From assembly GCA_927911235.1 (NCBI GenBank), contig CAKMOY010000199.1:1-6456 (forward strand): a DNA stretch of 6,456 nucleotides. Direction: 5' to 3'. A program made the position numbers and the translations under genes. Below the pieces are notes generated by a model. It ran no database searches. It saw only the letters and a program-made list of their open reading frames with translations, and was not told the origin of the DNA. The DNA comes from an uncultured Moraxella sp. (GTDB lineage Bacteria > Pseudomonadota > Gammaproteobacteria > Pseudomonadales > Moraxellaceae). Positions 1-6,391 of the stretch are shown piece by piece. Within the stretch, counting starts at the first letter, position 1; every line of letters starts with the position of its first letter.

Positions 1-16
1 TTTGATCACAATACGT

Positions 17-22
17 TACAAT
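17..22 (+). promoter_or_regulatory. possible -10 element upstream of lepA
   Basis: TACAAT matches the sigma-70 -10 consensus TATAAT at five of six positions. A -35 box at normal spacing would fall before the start of the window, so it cannot be checked. The remaining leader up to the lepA start is T-rich and shows no other clear signal. lepA could equally be transcribed from further upstream. Confidence 0.22.
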
Positions 23-67
23 AATCGCCATTTTATTTATTTTTCTTCATTTTTATTATTTTTTGCC

Positions 68-72
68 AAAGG
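68..72 (+). promoter_or_regulatory. ribosome binding site that decides the lepA start
   Basis: AAAGG lies five bases before the ATG at 78. The frame could also open at a TTG at 63, but that TTG lies upstream of this site and would add five residues not expected in LepA. The ATG gives the N-terminus [20 protein letters not shown], whose [14 protein letters not shown] part matches the LepA family start. Confidence 0.6.
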
Positions 73-77
73 TAGCC

Positions 78-1883
78 ATGACCGCATTAACCGAAATCCG
101 CAATTTCTCGATTATCGCCCATATTGACCACGGAAAATCCACCCTTGCCGACCGCATTATTCAGATGTGTGGCGGACTTGATGAACGTGAAATGCAAGCC
201 CAAGTCCTTGATTCTATGGACATTGAGCGTGAGCGTGGCATTACCATTAAAGCCCAATCGGTGACCTTGTATTATAATCACCCAAATGGCAAAAAATATC
301 AATTTAACTTTATTGATACGCCGGGTCATGTTGATTTTTCCTATGAAGTGTCTCGTTCGCTTGCCGCTTGTGAAGGGGCGTTGCTTGTCGTTGATGCGGC
401 TCAAGGCGTGGAAGCCCAATCGGTTGCCAACTGTTATACCGCCATTGAGCAAGGCTTGGAAGTGTTGCCTGTGTTAAACAAAATTGACTTGCCACAGGTT
501 GAGCCAGAGCGTGTTATTACCGAAATTGAAGACATTATTGGTATTGAAGCAATGGAAGCCCCACGAGTGTCGGCAAAAACAGGCTTGGGCGTTGATGAAT
601 TGTTGCAAGCAATTGTTGAAAAAATCCCTGCCCCTGTGGGTGATAGAGATGCCCCATTACAAGCCTTGATTATTGATTCATGGTTTGACAATTATTTGGG
701 CGTGGTGTCACTGGTTCGTGTGCGTCAAGGCACGCTAAAAAAGATGACAAAATTTTTATCAAATCCACCAAAACAAGCCATATCGTTACGTCTATCGGTG
801 TGTTTACGCCAAAATCGTTAGAAACCAATATCTTAGAAGCAGGCGAAGTTGGTTTTGTCATTGCGGGGATTAAAGACATTGGTGGTGCACCTGTCGGCGA
901 TACTATTACGTTGGCAAAAACGCCTGATGTTGAGAGTATTCCGGGTTTCCAAAAAGTAAAACCGCAGGTATATGCAGGGCTATTTCCTGTGGATTCAAGT
1001 GATTTTGAAGCGTTTCGTGAAGCCTTGCAAAAACTTCAAGTCAATGATGCGGCGTTGTTTTTTGAGCCAGATACGTCTGATGCGTTGGGTTTTGGTTTCC
1101 GTTGTGGCTTTTTGGGTATGCTCCACATGGAAATTATCCAAGAACGCCTTGAACGTGAATACGATTTAGACTTGATTACCACCGCCCCAACGGTAATTTA
1201 TGAAATCAAAAAACGTAATGGTGAAGTTATTCAAATTGACAACCCATCAAAACTGCCTGATGTTGGCACGATTGATGAGTTCCGTGAGCCGATTGCTCGC
1301 TGTAATATTCTTGTACCGCAAGATTATCTTGGCAACGTGATTACGCTATGTATTGAAAGACGTGGCGTGCAGGTGGATATGAAATTTATGGCGAACCAAG
1401 TTCAGCTAACTTTTGACATTCCGATGGGCGAAGTGGTGATGGACTTTTTTTGACCGTTTAAAATCGGTTTCTCGTGGTTTTGCATCGTTAGATTACAGTT
1501 TTGAGCGTTTCCAAACTGACAAACTTGTGCGTGTTGATGTGCTAATTAATGGCGAAAAAGTGGACGCTTTGGCGATGATTTGCCATGCCGACCAAGCTCG
1601 TTATCGTGGCAATCAATTGGTTGAAAAAATGAAAGAGCTTATTCCACGACAAATGTTTGATGTTGCCATTCAAGCGGCGATTGGTAGCCAAATTATCGCT
1701 CGTAGTACCGTCAAAGCCTTGCGTAAAGACGTTTTGGCAAAATGTTACGGTGGCGACGTTTCTCGTAAGAAAAAACTGTTGTCAAAACAAAAAGAAGGTA
1801 AAAAACGCATGAAACAAGTCGGACGAGTAGAAATTCCGCAAGAAGCGTTTTTGGCTGTATTAAAAGTGGATAACCAATCTTAA
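78..1883 (+). pseudogene. lepA: elongation factor 4 (LepA), reading frame broken twice as given
   Basis: LepA/EF4 is a ribosome-associated translational GTPase linked to back-translocation of stalled ribosomes and to ribosome assembly. After repair it is 601 residues, close to the usual 599. The G domain shows AHIDHGKST (14-22), RGIT (53-56), DTPGH (80-84), NKID (134-137) and SAK (165-167). The LepA-specific C-terminal domain has [20 protein letters not shown] near the end. The frame is lost at the A6 run 737-742, where one extra A restores [12 protein letters not shown] through GVFTPKS. It is lost again at the T7 run 1445-1451, where one T fewer restores VMDFFDRLKS. The pieces read 78-821, then a second frame to 1454, then from 1452 to the end. 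Both breaks are single-base changes in homopolymers within conserved sequence, so error is more likely than decay. It is followed 21 bases later by lepB, probably as one transcript. The identity is certain; the broken state is doubtful. Confidence 0.95.
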
Positions 1884-1904
1884 GATAAAAGGTAAAGCGA
1901 AACG

Positions 1905-2792
1905 ATGGATTTTGATTTTAATTTAATTTTAGTGCCTGCAACCTTGATTTTAGGGGTGATTTGGTTATTAGACAAACTGGTACTTAAACAGAAAAAAACC
2001 AAAGGGCTAGAAAAATCGTCTGCACCTGTACGTTGGGCGTATGACTTTTTCCCAATTTTGGCGGTGGTGTTGGTGGTGCGTTCGTTTATCGTTGAGCCGT
2101 TTAACATTCCATCATCGTCTATGGTGCCAACGCTTTACACAGGCGATTTTATTGCGGTGAACAAATACACTTATGGTATTCGCTTGCCATTAATTAACAA
2201 AAAAATCATCAATGTGAATGACCCACAACATGGCGATGTGGTGGTGTTTCGTTATCCAGAAAATCCAAAAATTTATTACATTAAACGTGTGATTGGCGTG
2301 GGTGGCGATACGGTCAGTTTTAACAATGGCGTGCTAAGTGTGAATGGCAAAGCCGTCCCTACCGAACAAATCCCTTTTACCGCCGATAAAACTTTGACCG
2401 AACAGCTTTATCCAGCAGGGCAAATGAGCAAAGAACAAGCCCAACAACAAGGCGTAGAAGAAGAAACCCACGCCAGTTATACCAAAGAAAGCCCTGCCAA
2501 TGAGCATGAACATTTGGTTAGACATTTAGGCGACCAAGTCTGGTATCAGTATGCGTCATTTTTGCAAGCCCAATCCCCTACTTTGCTATCATCACAAGGG
2601 CAACAATGGCAAATTACCGTACCCCAAGGGCAATATTTTGTGATGGGTGATAACCGTGATAGAAGTGCGGACAGCCGTTTTTGGGGATTTGTGCCTGACG
2701 AAAATGTCGCAGGCAAAGCAGTCTATGTATGGATGCACAAAGAAGGTGGATTAAAAATCCCAACCTTTAACCGCAATGGGGTAATTCATTAA
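1905..2792 (+). CDS. lepB: signal peptidase I (LepB)
   Basis: Signal peptidase I is an inner-membrane serine protease (family S26) that removes signal peptides from exported proteins on the periplasmic side. The 295-residue protein has two N-terminal membrane segments, about 5-27 and 45-63. The nucleophile motif IPSSSMVPTL follows, with Ser72 just before Met73 as the expected catalytic serine. The general base is expected to be Lys127 in YYIKRVIGVGGD. The conserved box GDNRD (248-252) followed by SADSRFWGFV completes the fold. A Gln/Glu-rich stretch of about 150-240 between the Lys box and GDNRD is the variable part of the periplasmic domain. The start is the ATG 21 bases after the lepA stop, preceded by AAAAGG with a rather long 12-base spacing. 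The lepA-lepB pairing is widespread in bacteria. The reading frame is intact, with all catalytic boxes present. Confidence 0.97.
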   Translation: MDFDFNLILVPATLILGVIWLLDKLVLKQKKTKGLEKSSAPVRWAYDFFPILAVVLVVRSFIVEPFNIPSSSMVPTLYTGDFIAVNKYTYGIRLPLINKKIINVNDPQHGDVVVFRYPENPKIYYIKRVIGVGGDTVSFNNGVLSVNGKAVPTEQIPFTADKTLTEQLYPAGQMSKEQAQQQGVEEETHASYTKESPANEHEHLVRHLGDQVWYQYASFLQAQSPTLLSSQGQQWQITVPQGQYFVMGDNRDRSADSRFWGFVPDENVAGKAVYVWMHKEGGLKIPTFNRNGVIH

Positions 2793-2798
2793 ATTTGA

Positions 2799-2827
2799 TT
2801 GACGTTTTTGTTAGTTTGGGTTAAATT
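2799..2827 (+). promoter_or_regulatory. possible sigma-70 promoter for the DUF4845 gene
   Basis: TTGACG (2799-2804) matches the -35 consensus at five of six positions. After a 17-base spacer, TAAATT (2822-2827) matches the -10 consensus at four of six. It sits in the 67-base gap after lepB and 33 bases before the next start. It would give the DUF4845 gene its own promoter in addition to read-through from lepB. This is a pattern match only. Confidence 0.38.
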
Positions 2828-2859
2828 ATAGCAATATTTTAACAAATTTTGAGGGCTTT

Positions 2860-3249
2860 ATGAATTTAGCAAATAACCAACGTGGTGGTGTTACCAGTAT
2901 TGTTTTGATTTTGTGTATGGCTGTTTTGTGTTTTAAAATTGGCTTAGGCATTATTCCTGCCCAAATTGGCAATTATCAACTCAAAAAATCAGTAGCTTGG
3001 GAACTCAAAAAAGCCAATGACAATAAAGAAACTGATAAAACCATGTTGAGAAATTTGCAATCTCAATGGAGCATTAATAGCTTCTCAGCAAAACCTGAAG
3101 AGGTGATTGAATTTACCAGTACAACACCCGGTGCGATGTCTTTAAAATTAAAATATTCAGAAGAAAGTAATTTTTTTGGCAATGTGTTTATCGTCAATCG
3201 TTTTGAAGATGAAATTACCGCAGAAAATGCCAAAGTTGCAACACAATAA
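2860..3249 (+). CDS. DUF4845 family small membrane protein
   Basis: This 129-residue protein has unknown function. It opens with MNLANNQRGG, in which the QRG motif just before the membrane segment is typical of the DUF4845 proteins encoded between lepB and rnc in gammaproteobacteria. One hydrophobic segment (about 11-34) is followed by a soluble region of about 95 residues rich in Lys, Glu and Asn, with no cysteines or obvious catalytic motif. A single-pass inner-membrane protein with its C-terminal part in the periplasm is the likely arrangement. GAGGG lies four bases before the ATG and is a strong ribosome binding site. The assignment rests on gene position, size, the N-terminal motif and topology. 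The gene ends at a terminator rather than running freely into rnc. Confidence 0.82.
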   Translation: MNLANNQRGGVTSIVLILCMAVLCFKIGLGIIPAQIGNYQLKKSVAWELKKANDNKETDKTMLRNLQSQWSINSFSAKPEEVIEFTSTTPGAMSLKLKYSEESNFFGNVFIVNRFEDEITAENAKVATQ

Positions 3250-3277
3250 CCTTAAAACTAGCCTTTGCTAATCATTT

Positions 3278-3313
3278 AAAAACCCAACAAAATGCTTGGG
3301 TTTTTGCTTTTTT
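3278..3313 (+). terminator. Rho-independent terminator after the DUF4845 gene
   Basis: AAAAACCCAA (3278-3287) pairs perfectly with TTGGGTTTTT (3296-3305) across the eight-base loop CAAAATGC. The T-rich end of the stem continues into GCTTTTTTATTTT. It sits 28 bases after the DUF4845 stop and 26 bases before the rnc start, so it should end or attenuate the lepA-lepB-DUF4845 transcript before rnc. Confidence 0.85.
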
Positions 3314-3331
3314 ATTTTAAAAACACATCTT

Positions 3332-4086
3332 ATGAATACAATACCCAATTTTGATATCAAAAAACTTCCCTCACAAGCCCGTCAATTAACCGCTCTTTTT
3401 TATCATATGGGTTATCACTTTGGCGATATCAACTTGCCTTTGCTTGCTTTGATGCACCGCTCTTATGACAGCGAGCATAATTATGAACGACTGGAGTTTT
3501 TGGGGGATGCCTTGCTTGGCGTGATTATCGCAGAGGCTTTATTTGAACGCTACCCCACCCATAACGAAGGGCAACTAACTCGTATGCGTGCGACTTTAGT
3601 GCGAGAGTCTACCCTTGCGATAATTGCCAAAAACCTACAATTGTCCGAATTTTTGATTTTGGGCGTGGGTGAGCGAAAAGGCGGTGGTCGCCATCGTGTA
3701 TCTATTTTGGCAGACACTGTTGAAGCTTTGATTGGTGCGATTTATCTTGATAGTGATTTTAATACTGTTAAACAATGTGTATTAAATGGTATGAAAATGT
3801 TTTTGAATTGGTGGAAGAACAAAACGTCTTAAAAGATGCCAAAAGCCGACTGCAAGAGCTATTACAAGCCCATCAATTTGCTTTGCCAAAATACGATTTG
3901 CTAAAAACCGAAGGCACAGCCCCCAATCAGTTATTTACTGTCAAATGCACGGTAGCATATACCTTAAAAGAAAAAACCATCATTGAGCAAATCATAGCAC
4001 AAGGCGAAAGTCGCAGAATTGCCGAACAACGCAGTGCCGAATCTATGCTCACAAATATTAGCGATAATTTACCAAAACTAAAGTGA
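3332..4086 (+). pseudogene. rnc: ribonuclease III, reading frame broken once as given
   Basis: RNase III cleaves double-stranded RNA in rRNA precursors, mRNAs and antisense duplexes, using two metal ions. After repair it is 251 residues, slightly longer than the E. coli enzyme (226). The catalytic domain has the signature NYERLEFLGDALLG (50-63), with Glu52, Glu55 and Asp59. ILADTVEALIGAIYLD follows, with Asp128 and Glu131. The double-stranded RNA-binding domain is about 165-245, beginning near LKDAKSRLQE. At the A3 run 3784-3786, one extra A turns the out-of-frame end CVLNGMKM into CVLKWYENVF, which matches the VLKWYE I recall in Acinetobacter RNase III. As given, the catalytic domain stops at 3832 without its RNA-binding domain. 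The ATG at 3332 was chosen because an upstream TTG at 3296 lies inside the terminator stem. No good Shine-Dalgarno sequence precedes the start. era, the common downstream neighbour, is absent. Confidence 0.94.
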
Positions 4087-4124
4087 CAATATTTTATTTA
4101 AAAATTTATTTTAGTTTTGGTAAA
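4068..4124. terminator. inverted repeat between converging rnc and GTPase genes, likely two-way terminator
   Basis: The 15 bases at 4068-4082 are perfectly complementary to 4110-4124 (core ACCAAAACTAAA and TTTAGTTTTGGT), with a 27-base AT-rich interior. The arms cover the last codons of rnc and the stop and last codons of the minus-strand GTPase gene. The position suits a shared terminator for converging transcripts. The stem is AT-rich and neither side has a long uninterrupted T run after it, so the strength is uncertain. Confidence 0.55.
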
Positions 4125-5153
4125 ATATTTGATTTAATTTTTCATCGTATGCCAAAAAATCAATGCGTTGCTGTCCGTCAAAAATCACTTCAATGCGATT
4201 ATCAATCTGTTCCGCACCGCTTGTAATATTCACACTATCATCGGTAAAATTCAGCCGTTGCCAACCTGTTTGTGTGTTTACCACGCCTTTAATGCGTTGA
4301 TAATTCGGTATTGTCAGCAAAAAATCAGTTAATTGATAAATATCTGTTGTCCAATCTTTTGGCAATTGCCAACCGATAATTTGATAATCGCCAAAATCTT
4401 CACAATAGCGAAAGGGCGGTTCGGTCGGCTGTAGTTCTGGCGTGGTTGTGGTTATCGGTTTTGTAGCGTTAAAATTTGGTTTTAAACTAAAAATTTGGCG
4501 GTTTGGTTTTGCGGTTAAAAGGCTTGGGTTATCAAGGATTGGGGATAATTGTTCAATAAAATCTGTGTCAAATTTATCGGTTTTTTGCCAAAAAATCGTT
4601 GCATTTGCATTCAAATTTTTTATCCAATTAATTAACAATTGTTTGTTATTTAACTCATCAAAACGATTGACAATCACAACATCACTATATTGGATATGTA
4701 ATTGATAATGTTCATGATTTTGGTATTTTTCTTGTTGCCAATGGCGAGCGTTCACAATGCAAAACCGAGTTTTTAGGCTCAATGCCGTTTGCCAATGCGG
4801 TGCGGATAGCTGTTCGCTTAGCTCTTTTGGGTGGGCAAGCCCTGTCGGCTCAATGATAAGGCGGTTCGGCTTATGCTCCGACAGTAGGCGGGCTAGGGCG
4901 ATTTGTAACGGCAATTGGCTGGTGCAACAGATACAGCCACCGCTGATTTCTTTGGTGGCAAGATTGACGTTTTGTTAATCAGCGAGCCATCGATGCCGAT
5001 TTTACCTGCTTCGTTGATTAAAATCGCCCATTTGTCATCATGTTGAAAATGGGCGATTAGGTTGTTTAAAAACGTGGTTTTGCCAGAACCTAAAAAGCCT
5101 GTAATTAGGTGGGTTGCGGTGTTTTGAATAATTGGGCTTTGGATAATTGTCAT
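4111..5153 (-). pseudogene. COG0523/CobW-family metal-chaperone GTPase, YeiR-like, frame broken once as given
   Basis: COG0523 proteins are GTPases that handle or insert metals; several members act in zinc homeostasis. After repair it is 347 residues. It has a Walker A motif GFLGSGKTT (19-27), INEAGKIGID (46-55), the metal-binding CxCC motif GGCICC (72-77), a Walker B-like region LIIEPTGLAHPKEL (about 99-112), NRFD (163-166) in place of NKxD, and a CobW C-terminal domain ending near IEVIFDGQQRIDFLA. The EPTGLAHP block, VGID-type switch and IEVI-type C-terminus resemble what I recall of E. coli YeiR. The first piece reads 5153-4893. One extra T in the plus-strand T4 run 4970-4973 joins it to the second piece (to 4111) and restores NVNLATKEISGGCICC. 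Without repair the CxCC motif is lost. No His-rich metal-binding tract is present. The start ATG has only an A-rich leader and no clear ribosome binding site. It follows lrgB after 42 bases on the same strand. The metal is not known from sequence. Confidence 0.88.
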
Positions 5154-5194
5154 ATTTTTTGCATTTTTTTTGTTAAAATAGTTTAAATTTTACC

Positions 5195-5200
5195 ATTATA
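5195..5200 (-). promoter_or_regulatory. possible -10 box for the COG0523 GTPase gene
   Basis: A perfect TATAAT is read on the minus strand, overlapping the lrgB stop codon and lying 41 bases before the GTPase start. No convincing -35 box stands at 16-18 bases; the nearest candidate, TTGGTG, is about 22 bases away. It could allow the GTPase gene to be expressed separately from lrgAB, but chance occurrence in AT-rich DNA is plausible. Confidence 0.27.
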
Positions 5201-5894
5201 GAAAAAAACCACCCAAAAAATCCACCAATTTTACCAAACTTGACCCTGCAAATACCATAAATAGCCCTGCCAAAATCATGGTTAAACTGGCGATTACGCC
5301 TTCGCTTTCGTGGCGTTGTGTCGCCCTTGCTGTGCCAAAACCATGAGATGAATTACCAAACGCCACGCCATTGGCAAGGTGAAAACGAATGCGAGAAATT
5401 GCCAACACCATATCGCCAATGACAATGCCTGTCAAGCCTGTCATCAGTGTAAACAGCGTGACAAGCGATGATGAGCCGTGAATTTGTTCCGCCAAATCAA
5501 TGGCAAACGGCGTGGAAATCGAGCGAGCCATCATACTATGGGTCAATGTCTGGTCAAAATCAAACAGCTTGGCACACATATACGCACTGACCACGCCCAC
5601 AAACATACCAACAAAAATAGAAATGGACAAAACGCCAATATTTTTAGCAATCAATCGGCGATATTCATAAATCGGTACGGCAAACGCCACAGTCGCAGGG
5701 GCAATCAGCTTGGGAATCCAGTCGGTGTCTTGACGATAAGTATCGTAAGAAATGCCAAGCCACAGCATCAGCACGATGGTTACGGTAGATACGGTGATAA
5801 TTGGATTGAGCCAAAAGTAGCCGTATTTTTTGAATAAATATTTTGCCACGATATAAGCAAAAATCGTCCAAACCAAACATAAAAAAGCCAACAT
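5196..5894 (-). CDS. lrgB: LrgB family membrane protein
   Basis: LrgB (YohK family) is an inner-membrane protein that works with LrgA. It was first described in control of murein hydrolase activity and cell lysis in Staphylococcus; relatives transport pyruvate or glycolate. The 232-residue protein matches the usual length of about 230 and is mostly hydrophobic, with segments near 1-20, 31-50, 62-76, 86-108, 143-165 and 198-222. Family motifs are ARSISTPFAIDLAEQIHG (123-140) and SHGFGTARA (183-191). The frame stays open upstream to 5957, but the ATG at 5894 is chosen because it has a strong ribosome binding site (AAGGAGA, six bases away) and gives the family-typical start MLAFLCLVW. The longer version would overlap the end of lrgA. 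The gene is intact and 11 bases after the lrgA stop. Confidence 0.93.
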   Translation of the reverse strand: MLAFLCLVWTIFAYIVAKYLFKKYGYFWLNPIITVSTVTIVLMLWLGISYDTYRQDTDWIPKLIAPATVAFAVPIYEYRRLIAKNIGVLSISIFVGMFVGVVSAYMCAKLFDFDQTLTHSMMARSISTPFAIDLAEQIHGSSSLVTLFTLMTGLTGIVIGDMVLAISRIRFHLANGVAFGNSSHGFGTARATQRHESEGVIASLTMILAGLFMVFAGSSLVKLVDFLGGFFL

Positions 5895-5900
5895 AATTTG

Positions 5901-5907
5901 TCTCCTT
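5901..5907 (-). promoter_or_regulatory. lrgB ribosome binding site at the lrgA stop
   Basis: AAGGAGA on the minus strand is six bases before the lrgB ATG and overlaps the lrgA stop codon (5906-5908). This layout suggests translational coupling, giving matched amounts of the two partner proteins. It also fixes the lrgB start. Confidence 0.75.
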
Positions 5908-6391
5908 ATATATTTTGGGTTGGGTTTACAGATGAACTTTTGGATTTTTTTAACCAACGTTTTTTGACACGATTGGCAAAAATAAAAGTGATTGCCGAGC
6001 CGAGCATAACCATAGCAGTGCCGATAACAACTGTGATGACAATCTGCACGCCTTGATGAACAAACAAATCTTTGTACTGTATCATTTCCATCATAAGCGG
6101 TAAAAACAGCAGGACAAATTCGTTTAAAATGAGCCTTGAACCGATAGATATTTGTTCAAGTTTGATAATTTTGCTAAAAAGCAAAGCGAGTAAGATAAAC
6201 AAACCGAGTACGCCTGATGACATGGGTAAGTCAATGAATTTTTTGATAACAACGGAAAAACCCCACACAGCCCCAATAATGCCAATTTGTAGGATTGCTT
6301 TGATAAAAGATTGTAAAACTTGATTTTTGTTTGTTTTGTTGTCGGCTTTATTGTCGGTAGTTTGATGAGTACTTAAGGATAAACGAGACAT
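5906..6391 (-). CDS. lrgA: LrgA/CidA family membrane protein
   Basis: LrgA/CidA proteins are small holin-like membrane proteins that pair with LrgB/CidB; the pair has been linked to cell lysis control and to pyruvate-type transport. The protein has 161 residues, somewhat longer than many family members, because of a polar N-terminal tail (1-27, with repeated Asp-Asn-Lys) and a Lys-rich C-terminal tail (141-151). Four membrane segments are seen near 29-49, 57-73, 84-103 and 113-138. LPMSSGVLGLFILLALLF (55-72) matches the family motif of Leu-Pro, small residues, then Gly-Leu. IKLEQISIGSRLILNEFVLL (76-95) matches the following loop and helix. The start at 6391 has no Shine-Dalgarno sequence, but no other plausible in-frame start is visible before the first membrane segment. 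The sequence does not distinguish a lysis role from a transport role. Confidence 0.88.
   Translation of the reverse strand: MSRLSLSTHQTTDNKADNKTNKNQVLQSFIKAILQIGIIGAVWGFSVVIKKFIDLPMSSGVLGLFILLALLFSKIIKLEQISIGSRLILNEFVLLFLPLMMEMIQYKDLFVHQGVQIVITVVIGTAMVMLGSAITFIFANRVKKRWLKKSKSSSVNPTQNI

Noticed and set aside
87..452. Open frame of 121 codons on the minus strand inside lepA
   Set aside because: It lies opposite the conserved LepA GTPase domain, has no recognisable motif and no ribosome binding site; it is a shadow of lepA.
2352..2630. Gln/Glu-rich stretch of LepB as a possible insertion or repeat
   Set aside because: The region between the Lys box and GDNRD is variable in length in signal peptidase I, and no true repeat is visible.
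3296..3331. Upstream extension of rnc from a TTG start
   Set aside because: The TTG is inside the terminator stem and the added residues are encoded by its T-rich tail; the ATG at 3332 fits the family.
4359..4372. Perfect 14-base palindrome TTGGCAATTGCCAA
   Set aside because: It lies within the GTPase coding region (encoding part of GWQLPK), occurs once, and has no promoter context; chance is adequate.
4442..4705. Open frame of 87 codons on the plus strand opposite the GTPase gene
   Set aside because: It overlaps the well-supported GTPase coding region and has no motif or start signal.
5478..5837. Open frame of 119 codons on the plus strand opposite lrgB
   Set aside because: The product is polar and resembles no family I know, and the opposite strand encodes a clear LrgB with family motifs.
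5895..5957. Longer lrgB start at 5957
   Set aside because: It would overlap the 3' end of lrgA and lacks the strong ribosome binding site that serves the ATG at 5894.
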